Counted from the stretch's first letter, positions 1-8,486 are shown. The stretch: DNA of 9,319 nt from Propionibacteriaceae bacterium (GCA_030528545.1 JAUMYR010000006.1:34558-43876); one strand, 5' to 3'. Notes: generated by a model from the sequence alone, not told the origin. Numbers and translations: made by a program.

Positions 1-234
1 CGGCATGAGCGGCCAGAAGATGGGCTGAGCCTCCCTTCCCGGATGACCCACCCACCGGCTGGGGCGCGTGCTGACCGCCCACGGCTCCCACACCGGGGCC
101 GTCCCGGGGCCCACACCCCCTGGGGCACATGCGGGAGTTCTGAGGGAACCCGGCACGGCCGTCGCTAGCTGCCTCACCCGCTGGGGTCCGCGGGCCAGGA
201 GCCCGGCGAGATCCACCGCACCCGGTTCAGTCAT
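1..234 (-). CDS. Unrecognised protein, partial, downstream of and overlapping imuB
   Basis: On the minus strand an ATG at 234-232 overlaps the imuB stop codon in the string ATGACTGA. The frame then stays open for 78 codons to the window edge, so the protein is cut off at its C-terminal side. It begins MTEPGAVDLAGLLARGPQ and later contains Trp/Pro-rich stretches such as WEPWAVSTRPSRWVG. I recognise no domain. The ATGA-type overlap suggests translational coupling to imuB, and third positions are mostly G or C, as in neighbouring genes. In many actinobacteria dnaE2 or a small accessory protein follows imuB. The visible residues do not show the PHP-domain start expected of DnaE2 (a histidine-rich motif of the ELHxHS type). 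It could be a small hypothetical protein, an unusual N-terminal extension, or a chance open frame in GC-rich DNA. Confidence 0.4.
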   Translation of the reverse strand, partial: MTEPGAVDLAGLLARGPQRVRQLATAVPGSLRTPACAPGGVGPGTAPVWEPWAVSTRPSRWVGHPGREAQPIFWPLMP

Positions 235-1759
235 AACGCGCCTCCGCCCACCAGGCCCCCTGCGCGGCCACCACCAGCCACGCCTGCTGCGTGGAGGTGA
301 TGAGCTGCATCCTCTCCAGCATCACCGCCTGCTCGGCCCACCAGCGCTGCCGCACCGGCCACGGCCCCGCCCACGCCGTCACCTTCTGGCGTCCCGACGG
401 AGTCGCGAGCCATGCCGGTTCGGCACCCAGTTCGCCGTCGGCCACCGAGAGCACCGCCCCCGATGAGTCCTGCACTTCGATCCGGCGCGGCCGGGGGAAC
501 ACGGTGCCCGGTGCGGGCCCCACCGGCCGTCCCGGCCAGGGCTGTTCGCAGCGGCGGCTGTGCGGGCTGGGCTGGGCAACGCCGAAGGGAGTCAGCAGGC
601 ACCTCTTCCGGGAGAGCCGGTCTCCCCTCAGCGCGGGCATGAGCACCGATTCGGGCCCATCCCGTCCCTGCAACCGGGTCAGCACCCGCATGAGGTGTTC
701 GCTCGGACGATCCCCGAACAGGCCCTCGGCGTGCTCGGCTGCCGGGTGGACGACGGGCAGGAACTGCACCGCCAGGACTCCGTCACTCTCTTGGCTTGCG
801 GCCGAGGCCATATCGGCCAGCTGCCATTCGAGACGGGTCAGCAACTCTTGGACGCTGAACTGCCAGGGATGGCGCCAGGTACGCTCGGTGACCCCGAGCC
901 CCGTGCGCACCATGATGCAGACCTCGACACAGGTTCCCCCGGTGGCACCGATCGTGGCGATCATCTCTGCCACCACCGGACGCGAGCGCTCTACCACCTG
1001 GGTCACCAGCCACAGCGGTTCGTCAAAACTCACCCCGGCGGAGTGCCCCCGCGGCCCGGGGCGAGGTTCTGGGGCCGAGGTGTCCTGGCCGCGAGCCCGC
1101 AGGTGCGCGATCTGGCCCGGCTCGGCGAAACGCGCCCTGATCTGCCGTGCCGGGACAGCCGCAAACTGTCCCAGGGTGTGCAGCCCGAGAAGGTGTAGCG
1201 TCCGCGCCAGCTTCTCGTCTCCCAGCAGGTCCACGTCCTTGTCCACAAGGTATTCCCGGCTGCGGCCTGCCGGGATGACCGATACCGGGGAGGCCTCGCG
1301 TGCCGCCTGTTCGGCGGTGAAGATTCCATCGGCCACGCCGATCCGGGCCTCCGGGAATCCCCCATCCCGCAGCCCCTCCCAGACCGCCCGCGCGGCGGCC
1401 AGCTCGCCACCATAGAACCGGGCTGGCCCGCGCACCCGGACCGCGGCGAGCCCCGGTCGGGGAATGTGCACCTCGGGCACCACCTGTTCCAGGATGTCGG
1501 CGACCGCTTCGAAAGCCTCCGCCTCGACCCGTTCGTCGCGCTCGGCGAGGATCGCCTCCGGGCAGCGCAGCTGTGCGTCCCGGATCCGCAACCCGGCCAC
1601 GACGCCCTCGGCGGCGGCCTCGGCGCAGCAGGCCACCACCCTTGCCTGCGAGACCACCAGGAGGGGTCCGGGGCCGGCCTGCGTCCTTGCCGCTCGCACC
1701 ACCCAGCCGGGCAGGTAGACCACCAGGACCCGGGGAACCTCAGCCCAGAGCGACGCCAT
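227..1759 (-). CDS. imuB: ImuB, catalytically inactive Y-family DNA polymerase homologue (translesion mutasome)
   Basis: ImuB is the adaptor of the ImuA'-ImuB-DnaE2 mutasome. It resembles a Y-family polymerase but does not polymerise; it binds the sliding clamp and brings in the error-prone polymerase DnaE2. The chosen ATG gives 510 residues. It has an AGGGG Shine-Dalgarno five bases upstream and overlaps the end of imuA' by 20 nt. A start 12 codons upstream (1795) is possible but adds residues not expected in the family. The N-terminal strand VLVVYLPGW (about 11-19) lacks the metal-binding Asp of active polymerases. The second acidic motif (SxDE) is replaced by AAVRVRGPARFYGGE (about 105-119). 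A helix-hairpin-helix segment LHLLGLHTLGQFAAVP lies near 189-204. The C-terminus ends AWWAEARYD, a typical ImuB tail, so the gene is complete. The place of the usual clamp motif (QLPLWG in mycobacteria) reads AEGLFG near 344-349, without the leading Gln. Confidence 0.87.
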   Translation of the reverse strand: MASLWAEVPRVLVVYLPGWVVRAARTQAGPGPLLVVSQARVVACCAEAAAEGVVAGLRIRDAQLRCPEAILAERDERVEAEAFEAVADILEQVVPEVHIPRPGLAAVRVRGPARFYGGELAAARAVWEGLRDGGFPEARIGVADGIFTAEQAAREASPVSVIPAGRSREYLVDKDVDLLGDEKLARTLHLLGLHTLGQFAAVPARQIRARFAEPGQIAHLRARGQDTSAPEPRPGPRGHSAGVSFDEPLWLVTQVVERSRPVVAEMIATIGATGGTCVEVCIMVRTGLGVTERTWRHPWQFSVQELLTRLEWQLADMASAASQESDGVLAVQFLPVVHPAAEHAEGLFGDRPSEHLMRVLTRLQGRDGPESVLMPALRGDRLSRKRCLLTPFGVAQPSPHSRRCEQPWPGRPVGPAPGTVFPRPRRIEVQDSSGAVLSVADGELGAEPAWLATPSGRQKVTAWAGPWPVRQRWWAEQAVMLERMQLITSTQQAWLVVAAQGAWWAEARYD

Positions 1760-2315
1760 CGCTGCCCCTGACCACGGTGACCCGCCGCTGGGCATGCCCA
1801 GCCGATACGTTCACCTCAATGAGTTGCCCCGCGATATGGCCGTGTCCCTTGCCCAGCCCATACCAGGCGAGGGTCCGGGAGCGGATCGCCGCCTGGGGGC
1901 GGGGCCAGTCTCCCAGCACGACCAGCGTCGCCGACCGGGAGCGCAGCCTCGCGGCCAGGCGCTGTGCCGCGGCCGGAGCGATCTGGGCCGGGGCCGGAGC
2001 CAGCACCACGTCCAGCCCCTCGATCAGCGCGGCCACCGTCTCAAGCCACGCCCCTGCTCGCGGAACAAGCACCAGCCTGCCCAGGTCCACACCCCACTCG
2101 TGGGCCGCCTCTACTCCCAGTTCGGGCATGCCCACGACCCCACACCAGCCGTCCACCAGTAACCCAAAAGCCACCGAGGTGACCCCCGTCACCGAATACA
2201 CCCCCGGTTTGAGCCCGCCAGGCAACACCGGGCGGAGCACGGGGTGTACCTCGCGCCCGGGCCTCGGGGTTCCCCAGGACCCGGAGACCGCCGGAATCTG
2301 CACATCGACACCCAT
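1740..2315 (-). CDS. imuA': ImuA'-like RecA-fold protein of the translesion mutasome
   Basis: This 191-residue protein is a divergent RecA-fold relative that in actinobacteria is encoded just before imuB and is needed for damage-induced mutagenesis. Visible features are a LPGGLKPGVYSVTG segment (about 31-44), where a Walker A loop would lie. It continues VTSVAF, without the GK[S/T], so ATP binding is doubtful, as is usual for the family. Then come the strand GVVGMPELG (about 59-67), a hydrophobic Walker B-like strand LDVVLAPAP (about 101-109) and the conserved-looking tail WYGLGKGHGHI (about 151-161). It is shorter than many ImuA' proteins (about 230-250 residues from memory), mainly at the N-terminus. 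The ATG lies six bases after a -10-like hexamer, so the mRNA may be leaderless. A GAGG one base before the ATG is too close to serve as a normal ribosome binding site. Identification rests mostly on the sequence pattern and the imuB partner. Confidence 0.78.
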   Translation of the reverse strand: MGVDVQIPAVSGSWGTPRPGREVHPVLRPVLPGGLKPGVYSVTGVTSVAFGLLVDGWCGVVGMPELGVEAAHEWGVDLGRLVLVPRAGAWLETVAALIEGLDVVLAPAPAQIAPAAAQRLAARLRSRSATLVVLGDWPRPQAAIRSRTLAWYGLGKGHGHIAGQLIEVNVSAGHAQRRVTVVRGSDGVALG

Positions 2316-2321
2316 ACCTCA

Positions 2322-2327
2322 AGTATC
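2322..2327 (-). promoter_or_regulatory. Probable -10 element for imuA'-imuB, giving a leaderless mRNA
   Basis: GATACT on the minus strand (2327 to 2322) is followed by exactly six bases (TGAGGT) and then the imuA' ATG, which puts a start site at or next to the A of ATG. It departs from TAnnnT at the first position. A weak -35 candidate, TTGGGA, lies 19 bases upstream. The element shares its first two bases with the end of the SOS box. Confidence 0.4.
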
Positions 2328-2341
2328 GAACACATGACCGA
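2326..2341 (-). promoter_or_regulatory. LexA/SOS box upstream of imuA'
   Basis: On the minus strand the bases TCGGTCATGTGTTCGA match the actinobacterial SOS box TCGAAC-N4-GTTCGA at 10 of 12 defined positions: the right half GTTCGA is perfect and the left half has two mismatches. The box ends ten bases before the imuA' ATG and overlaps the probable -10 element, so bound LexA would block transcription. SOS control of imuA'-imuB is established in mycobacteria, which supports the call. On the plus strand the box lies about 75 bp upstream of the uppS -10, so it probably does not control uppS. Confidence 0.72.
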
Positions 2342-2392
2342 CAATTTCCCAAAGTTGCGCAGATTATGAAACTAAAGATCGATAAAAGGGTC

Positions 2393-2420
2393 TTCGTCTC
2401 CGCCCTGACGGCGGTAGGCT
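2393..2420 (+). promoter_or_regulatory. uppS promoter: -35 TTCGTC, -10 TAGGCT, leaderless start
   Basis: TAGGCT at 2415-2420 fits TAnnnT, and TTCGTC at 2393-2398 lies 16 bases upstream as a weak -35. Six bases (CTCCCC) separate the -10 from the GTG at 2427, so transcription should begin on or near the start codon. No purine-rich ribosome binding site precedes the GTG, which agrees with a leaderless mRNA. Confidence 0.6.
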
Positions 2421-2426
2421 CTCCCC

Positions 2427-3212
2427 GTGGTGAAAACTCCTCGACCGCCCGTCCCGCACCCCTCCGGTGCCCGCCCGCCAGAGATCCCGGCGAAGCTACT
2501 CCCCAGGCATGTCGCCATCGTCATGGACGGCAATGGCCGCTGGGCCAAGGAACGCGGGCTGCCCCGCACCGACGGACACGCCCGCGGTGAGGACGCCCTG
2601 TTCGACGTCATCGAGGGGGCCATCGAAGCCGGCATCCCCTACCTGAGCGCCTATGCCTTCTCCACCGAGAACTGGAAACGCTCTCCAGAAGAGGTGCGCT
2701 GGCTCATGGGTTTCAACCGGGACGTCATCCACCGCCGCCGCGACCAGCTCGACGACATGGGAGTCCGCATCCGCTGGGCCGGGCGGCGTCCCCGGCTCTG
2801 GGGATCGGTGATCCGGGAGCTGGAGGAGGCCGAGGAGCAGTCGAAGCACAACCGCGTCCTGACCTTGCAGTTCTGCGTCAACTACGGCGGGCGAGCCGAG
2901 ATCGTGGACGCCGTGCGCCAGGTCGCCCGCCTGGCGGCCCAGGGCAGGATCAACCCCGACAAGATCACCGAGAAGTCCTTCCGGGCCTACCTAGACGAGC
3001 CGGAGATCCCCGACGTCGACCTGTTCGTGCGTTCCTCGGGCGAACAGCGCACCTCCAACTTCCTGCTGTGGCAGTCCGCCTATGCCGAGTTCGTTTTCCT
3101 GGACCGGCTCTGGCCCGATTTCGACCGCAGGGACCTGTGGCGGGCCATCGAGCTATACGCCAGCCGGGACCGCCGTTTCGGCGGAGCGATCCCCAACCAG
3201 GTCACGAACTGA
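2427..3212 (+). CDS. uppS: Isoprenyl (undecaprenyl/decaprenyl) diphosphate synthase
   Basis: This cis-prenyltransferase condenses isopentenyl diphosphate units onto an allylic diphosphate to make the long polyprenyl diphosphate that becomes the lipid carrier for peptidoglycan and other wall polymers. It acts at the cytoplasmic face of the membrane. The 261-residue product has the family signatures in order: [13 protein letters not shown] (28-40), with catalytic Asp34; [14 protein letters not shown] (about 73-86); the [15 protein letters not shown] motif in mid-protein; and [19 protein letters not shown] near residue 200, which carries the diphosphate-binding Arg and Ser residues. Length is normal; about 25 proline-rich residues precede the catalytic domain. 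Start is GTG at 2427, or the next codon GTG at 2430; the -10 spacing favours 2427. It is transcribed alone, divergent from imuA' and convergent with leuA. Chain length (C50 or C55) cannot be told from sequence. Confidence 0.97.
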   Translation: MVKTPRPPVPHPSGARPPEIPAKLLPRHVAIVMDGNGRWAKERGLPRTDGHARGEDALFDVIEGAIEAGIPYLSAYAFSTENWKRSPEEVRWLMGFNRDVIHRRRDQLDDMGVRIRWAGRRPRLWGSVIRELEEAEEQSKHNRVLTLQFCVNYGGRAEIVDAVRQVARLAAQGRINPDKITEKSFRAYLDEPEIPDVDLFVRSSGEQRTSNFLLWQSAYAEFVFLDRLWPDFDRRDLWRAIELYASRDRRFGGAIPNQVTN

Positions 3213-3216
3213 CAAG

Positions 3217-3253
3217 GCCGCTGGCCCGGCCGGACACACCCCGGGCCAGCGGC
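3217..3253. terminator. Bidirectional hairpin terminator between uppS and leuA
   Basis: GCCGCTGGCCCGG (3217-3229) and CCGGGCCAGCGGC (3241-3253) form a perfect 13-bp stem with an 11-base loop. It begins four bases after the uppS stop codon and ends seven bases before the leuA stop codon on the other strand, so it can terminate both convergent transcripts. There is no T-run on either side, as is common for terminators in high-GC actinobacteria. Confidence 0.75.
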
Positions 3254-3260
3254 GGGCTGG

Positions 3261-5112
<1,852 letters not shown>

Positions 5113-5118
5113 GGCCCG

Positions 5119-5127
5119 AGGCTAGCA
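5119..5127 (-). promoter_or_regulatory. leuA operon promoter: extended -10 (TGC-TAGCCT)
   Basis: On the minus strand TAGCCT (5124-5119) is preceded directly by TGC (5127-5125), an extended -10 arrangement that can work without a good -35; none is visible at the usual distance. Six bases (CGGGCC) separate it from the leader-peptide GTG, placing the start of transcription on that codon. Confidence 0.58.
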
Positions 5128-5134
5128 CACGATG

Positions 5135-5166
5135 CCTCATCCCGCGGGGTCCATCTCACGATGAGG
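5135..5166. repeat. 7-bp inverted repeat upstream of the leuA promoter
   Basis: CCTCATC (5135-5141) and GATGAGG (5160-5166) are perfect inverted copies 18 bases apart. They lie just upstream of the leuA extended -10, across the -35 region, where an operator could sit. It could equally be chance; I recognise no known regulator site. Confidence 0.3.
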
Positions 5167-5217
5167 AGTCCCCGGGTCCGCTCCCCTGGCGAAGACGGAA
5201 CTCAGCCTTGGCCCTGG

Positions 5218-6144
5218 TCAGAACCCGAGCCGGTTGAGATATTTCGGCTCCCGCTGCCAGTCCTTGAGGACCTTGACCTTGATGTCGAGGTGTACCGGGG
5301 TGCCGAGCAGCCTGACGATCTGGTGGCGGGCAGCGGTCCCGATCTCCTTGAGCCTGGACCCTCGATGGCCGATGACGATGCCCTTCTGAGAGTCCCGTTC
5401 GACCACCATGGTGGCGAAAATGTCGAGCAGCGGCTTGTCCTGCGGGCGGCCCTCGCGCAGCATCATCTCATCGATCACCACCATGATCGAGTGCGGCAAC
5501 TCGTCACGCACCCCCTCCAGCGCGGCCTCGCGGATCAGCTCCGCGATCAGGGTCTCCTCCGGCTCGTCGGTGATCTCGCCGTCGGGATAGAAGGCGGGAC
5601 CCTCGGGCAGCAAGTTGAGCAATTCCCGGCACACGACGTCCACCTGGTCCCCGGTCAGCGCCGAACAGGGGATCACACAGGCCCACTCGATGCCGAGCTT
5701 GCGCCCGAGCTCATCGATATCGGAGAGGTGGCTGAGCAGGCGCTCCTTGCTCACCAGATCGATCTTGGTCGCCAGCGCCACGATCTTCGGGCGGTCGGGC
5801 AAGGCCGCGATCTCGCTCACCAGGTAGGTGTCCCCCGGCCCGATTCGCTGGTCGCTCGGCAGGCACACGCCTACCACGTCCACCTCGCTCCAGGTCTCCC
5901 GGACCAGGTCGTTGAGCCTCTCCCCCAGCAGCGTCCGCGGCCGGTGCAGACCGGGGGTATCGATGAGGACCAGCTGTCCCTCGGGCCGGGTGATGATGCC
6001 CCGCACCGCATGCCGTGTGGTCTGGGGTTTGCTGGAGGCGATCGCGATCTTCTGGCCCACCAGCGCGTTCGTCAGCGACGATTTCCCGGCATTCGGGCGT
6101 CCCACGAAACACGCGAACCCGGAGCGGAATCCCTGCTCACTCAT
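5218..6144 (-). CDS. era: GTPase Era (30S ribosome assembly)
   Basis: Era is a GTPase that binds the 3' end of 16S rRNA during small-subunit maturation, at the cytoplasmic ribosome and partly at the membrane. The 308-residue protein is of normal length. It has all GTPase motifs: G1 GRPNAGKS (15-22), a G2 region with QTTRHAVRG (41-49), G3 DTPG (62-65), G4 TKID (126-129, with Thr in place of the common Asn) and a G5-type CSAL near 160. The C-terminal KH RNA-binding domain carries the GxxG loop within IGHRGSRLK. The protein ends YLNRLGF. The ATG overlaps the stop of the upstream corC-like gene in ATGAGTGA (8 nt), and GGAGG lies seven bases upstream, so the two are translationally coupled. KH residues look intact. 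Confidence 0.97.
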   Translation of the reverse strand: MSEQGFRSGFACFVGRPNAGKSSLTNALVGQKIAIASSKPQTTRHAVRGIITRPEGQLVLIDTPGLHRPRTLLGERLNDLVRETWSEVDVVGVCLPSDQRIGPGDTYLVSEIAALPDRPKIVALATKIDLVSKERLLSHLSDIDELGRKLGIEWACVIPCSALTGDQVDVVCRELLNLLPEGPAFYPDGEITDEPEETLIAELIREAALEGVRDELPHSIMVVIDEMMLREGRPQDKPLLDIFATMVVERDSQKGIVIGHRGSRLKEIGTAARHQIVRLLGTPVHLDIKVKVLKDWQREPKYLNRLGF

Positions 6145-7438
6145 CTATTACCTCCTCGGCTTCGAGTTCTTCTGGGGTGAGCCTGCGTACCAGCACCGTA
6201 CCGATCTGGTGGCGCCGCCCGACGGCCCTATCAGCGATCATCTCGATGCCCTCCCAGACCGCACGAGATCCGGGGATCGGCACCAGATTGAGCTGTTTGG
6301 CCATCAGCCCACCGACCGTTTCGACATCCTCGTCGTCGACATCGAGGCCGAACAGCTCGCCCATCTCGTCGACCGGCAGACGCGCCGACACCCGGTAGTG
6401 GCCCTCGTCCAGTTCGGTGATCTCGATCGGTTCGGGGTCATACTCGTCGGTGATCTCGCCGACGATCTCCTCCAGGATGTCCTCGATGGTGGCCAGGCCC
6501 GCCATACCGCCGAACTCGTCGATCACGATGACGAGGTGGCTACGGCTCCGCTGCATCTCATGCAGCAACTCGTCAATGGGTTTGGAGTCGGGGCAGAAAC
6601 TCGCCGGACGCATCAGCTCCGCGACCGTTTCGGTCTTTTGCACATCGGGGCGGTCGTAGACCCGGCGGCTGACGTCTTTGAGGTTGATGACCCCGCGCAC
6701 ATCGTCTAGGCCGTCGCCGATGACGGGGATCCGGGAGAAGCCGGAGCGCAGCGCGAGCGACTGGAACTGCCGAAGCGTCGCGTCCTGGGCGATGAAGACC
6801 ACATCGGGGCGAGGCACCATGACCTCCTTGACGATGGTGTCGCCGAGTTCGAAGACCGAGTGGATCATCTTGCGTTCCCCGGCCTCGATCAGCTCGCTGG
6901 CCTCGGCCATGTCCACCAGTTCGCGCAGTTCGGCCTCGGTGGAGAAGGGGCCGTCGGTGAACCCCTTGCCAGGGGTGAGGGCGTTGCCGATGAGGATCAT
7001 GAGCTGCGCGACGGGGCCGAACAGCGTGGTCAGCAGGCTCACCAGCGGACCGGCGAAGCGGACCACCGCCTCGGCGCGCTGGCGGCCGATCGTGCGGGGG
7101 CCGACCCCCCACAGCAGGAAGGACACCACGACCATGATCGCCACGGTGACGCCGACCTGCTGCCAGTCGTCGGAGAAGGCGTCAAACAGCAGCACCGCGG
7201 CCAGCACCACGCAGGTGATCTCCAGCATGGTCCGGACGAAGATCGTCGCGTTGACATAGGGCGCCGGGTCTTGGGCGATCAGCTGGATGCGGCGCGCGCC
7301 GGGACGCCCGTCCTCGACCAGCTGGTCGGCGCGCGAGCGCGAGATAGAGGCGATGGCCGCCTCCGCGGCGGTCAGCCACGCCGCGACGATGGCACAGCCG
7401 AGCGCGAGGCTCAGTTCAATCCACTGGGATTGGGTCAC
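6137..7438 (-). CDS. CNNM/CBS-domain membrane protein of the CorC/HlyC type
   Basis: This family has an N-terminal DUF21/CNNM membrane domain, a pair of CBS nucleotide-binding domains and a C-terminal CorC_HlyC domain. Members are linked to magnesium or cobalt efflux or resistance; 'hemolysin' is a historical name. With GTG at 7438 the protein has 433 residues, typical for the family. The membrane domain (about 5-150) starts WIELSLALGCAIVAAWLTAAEAA and has further hydrophobic segments near 68-87 and 95-112. CBS1 follows EVMVPRPDVVFI (about 205-216). CBS2 ends in the hallmark IDEFGGMAGLATIEDILEEI (306-325). The acidic C-terminal domain runs to IDE. An upstream ATG at 7549 would place the start before the likely promoter and add a Pro/Arg-rich, unconserved stretch, so I reject it. 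The ribosome binding site of the chosen GTG is weak (GGAG 12 bases upstream). The stop overlaps era. Confidence 0.88.
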   Translation of the reverse strand: MTQSQWIELSLALGCAIVAAWLTAAEAAIASISRSRADQLVEDGRPGARRIQLIAQDPAPYVNATIFVRTMLEITCVVLAAVLLFDAFSDDWQQVGVTVAIMVVVSFLLWGVGPRTIGRQRAEAVVRFAGPLVSLLTTLFGPVAQLMILIGNALTPGKGFTDGPFSTEAELRELVDMAEASELIEAGERKMIHSVFELGDTIVKEVMVPRPDVVFIAQDATLRQFQSLALRSGFSRIPVIGDGLDDVRGVINLKDVSRRVYDRPDVQKTETVAELMRPASFCPDSKPIDELLHEMQRSRSHLVIVIDEFGGMAGLATIEDILEEIVGEITDEYDPEPIEITELDEGHYRVSARLPVDEMGELFGLDVDDEDVETVGGLMAKQLNLVPIPGSRAVWEGIEMIADRAVGRRHQIGTVLVRRLTPEELEAEEVIDE

Positions 7439-7473
7439 GTGGGGGATCAACTCCAAGCTAGGCAACTGGGCAG

Positions 7474-7479
7474 AGTCTA
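7474..7479 (-). promoter_or_regulatory. Possible -10 element for the corC-like/era unit
   Basis: TAGACT on the minus strand (7479-7474) fits TAnnnT and lies 35 bases before the chosen GTG at 7438. The start would be near 7467, leaving a leader of about 29 bases. No convincing -35 is visible. The element helps to exclude the upstream ATG at 7549 as translation start. Confidence 0.4.
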
Positions 7480-7505
7480 CCGGCCCGGGAGCGATACGGG
7501 CAGGA

Positions 7506-7533
7506 CCCGCCGGGGCGGGCCTCGCCCGGCGGG
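7506..7533. terminator. GC-rich hairpin upstream of corC (possible second terminator)
   Basis: CCCGCCGGG (7506-7514) and CCCGGCGGG (7525-7533) form a perfect 9-bp stem with a 10-base loop. It lies between the malG terminator and the probable corC promoter, so it could back up termination of the ABC transporter transcript. It has no T-run, and GC-rich DNA often yields such stems, so the function is uncertain. Confidence 0.4.
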
Positions 7534-7580
7534 GCACAGGCGCAACCACTCCGGGCGAGCAGAGCCATTTCGCGGCGGTT

Positions 7581-7616
7581 GGCAGGGGTGCCCCGGCTCA
7601 CGGAGGCGCCCCTGCC
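7581..7616 (-). terminator. Hairpin terminator after malG
   Basis: GGCAGGGGTGCC (7581-7592) and GGCGCCCCTGCC (7605-7616) pair over 12 positions with one internal C/A mismatch in the minus-strand RNA and a 12-base loop. The hairpin begins 14 bases after the malG stop codon in the direction of transcription, the expected place for a terminator. No U-run follows. Confidence 0.62.
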
Positions 7617-7630
7617 GGGCCGTGCCGGGA

Positions 7631-8485
7631 CTATTTCACCGCACCCGCGGTGAGCCCCCCGATCAGCCTCTTCTCGATGAAGGCGAAGAGCACGATCACC
7701 GGAACGATGGCGACCATCGCTGTGGTGAACAGGTATTGCCAGTCCCGGATATACATCCCGAGGAAGCGGGGCATGGCCACGGTCAGGGGCTGTAGTTCGT
7801 TGTCTTGGACCAGGACGAAGGCCGCCGCATATTCGTTCCAGGTGTTGACGAAAACGAACACGATGGCGGTGACGATGCCCGGCCACACTAGCGGCAGGGA
7901 GATCTTGAACATGGTCTGGATCCGCCCGGCGCCGTCGATGAGCGCCGCCTCGTCCACTTCCTTCGGTACCGAGGCGAAGAAGGCCTGCATGATCCAGATC
8001 GCGAAGGCGAGGTTGAATGCACCGTTGACCAGGATCAGTGCCACCCAGGACAGGTATCCCTGCCAGGCGGAGAACTCCTGGTAGAGACCGATCGCGAGCA
8101 CTGTCGGCTGCAACATCTGGGTGATGAGCACCAGAAAGAGGAAGACCATGCGCCCGGGAAAGCGGAACCGCGCGACGTAGTAGGCCGCGGGCGTGGCCAC
8201 CAGCAGCACCAGAAGAGTCGCCCCGAAGGAGATCACCATGGTGGCCAGCAGGGCATTGCCCGGCTCCACATTGGACGACCACACATCGAGGTAGTTGCCG
8301 AACCGGGGGCTGGCGGGCAGGTAGTCCGGCGGAATCTTGGTGATCTCGGCCCTGGTCTTCAGCGAGCTGATGAACATCACGATGTAGGGGAAGGCGAAGA
8401 AAGCCACGATCAGGATCGCCCCGATCGCGGTGGCATAGGGATTGGGACGCTGGCTGACGCCAGCCCCGCGAGAACGCCGAGCCAT
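7631..8485 (-). CDS. Carbohydrate ABC transporter permease, MalG type (CUT1 family)
   Basis: This is one of the two membrane subunits of a binding-protein-dependent sugar importer. It pairs with the MalF-type protein encoded just upstream and contacts the ATPase through its EAA loop. The 284 residues contain six hydrophobic segments, starting about 18-41. The EAA motif EVDEAALIDGAGRIQTMFKI (176-195) continues with SLPLVWPGI. NTWNEYAAAFVLVQD (214-228) and the C-terminal GLTAGAVK are typical of MalG-type permeases. The ATG has AGGAGG seven bases upstream, inside the last codons of the malF-type gene, and only one base separates the two genes, so they form an operon with coupled translation. The sugar cannot be told from permeases alone. 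No ATPase or solute-binding protein is in the window; the binding protein is probably encoded to the right. Confidence 0.94.
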   Translation of the reverse strand: MARRSRGAGVSQRPNPYATAIGAILIVAFFAFPYIVMFISSLKTRAEITKIPPDYLPASPRFGNYLDVWSSNVEPGNALLATMVISFGATLLVLLVATPAAYYVARFRFPGRMVFLFLVLITQMLQPTVLAIGLYQEFSAWQGYLSWVALILVNGAFNLAFAIWIMQAFFASVPKEVDEAALIDGAGRIQTMFKISLPLVWPGIVTAIVFVFVNTWNEYAAAFVLVQDNELQPLTVAMPRFLGMYIRDWQYLFTTAMVAIVPVIVLFAFIEKRLIGGLTAGAVK

Positions 8486-8486
8486 G

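Noticed and set aside
2..28. Possible end of a plus-strand gene (GMSGQKMG then TGA)
   Set aside because: Only eight codons are visible, and the minus-strand frame coupled to imuB explains the region better. It cannot be judged from this window.
97..117. GGGGCC-type short repeats between imuB and the left edge, as a terminator
   Set aside because: The possible stem is only about five base pairs and lies inside the frame coupled to imuB.
291..1415. Long open frame on the plus strand opposite imuB
   Set aside because: It is antisense to a recognised gene, its composition (Ser/Arg/Pro-rich) is that of a shadow frame in GC-rich DNA, and it has no promoter or ribosome binding site.
7439..7549. 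37-residue N-terminal extension of the corC-like protein from an ATG at 7549
   Set aside because: Pro/Arg/Ala-rich, lies upstream of the TAGACT element and overlaps a hairpin; the family starts close to the first membrane helix.
6860..7795. Plus-strand open frame opposite the corC-like gene, His/Asp/Gly-rich
   Set aside because: Low-complexity shadow of a clear membrane CBS protein; it crosses the intergenic hairpins and has no start signals.
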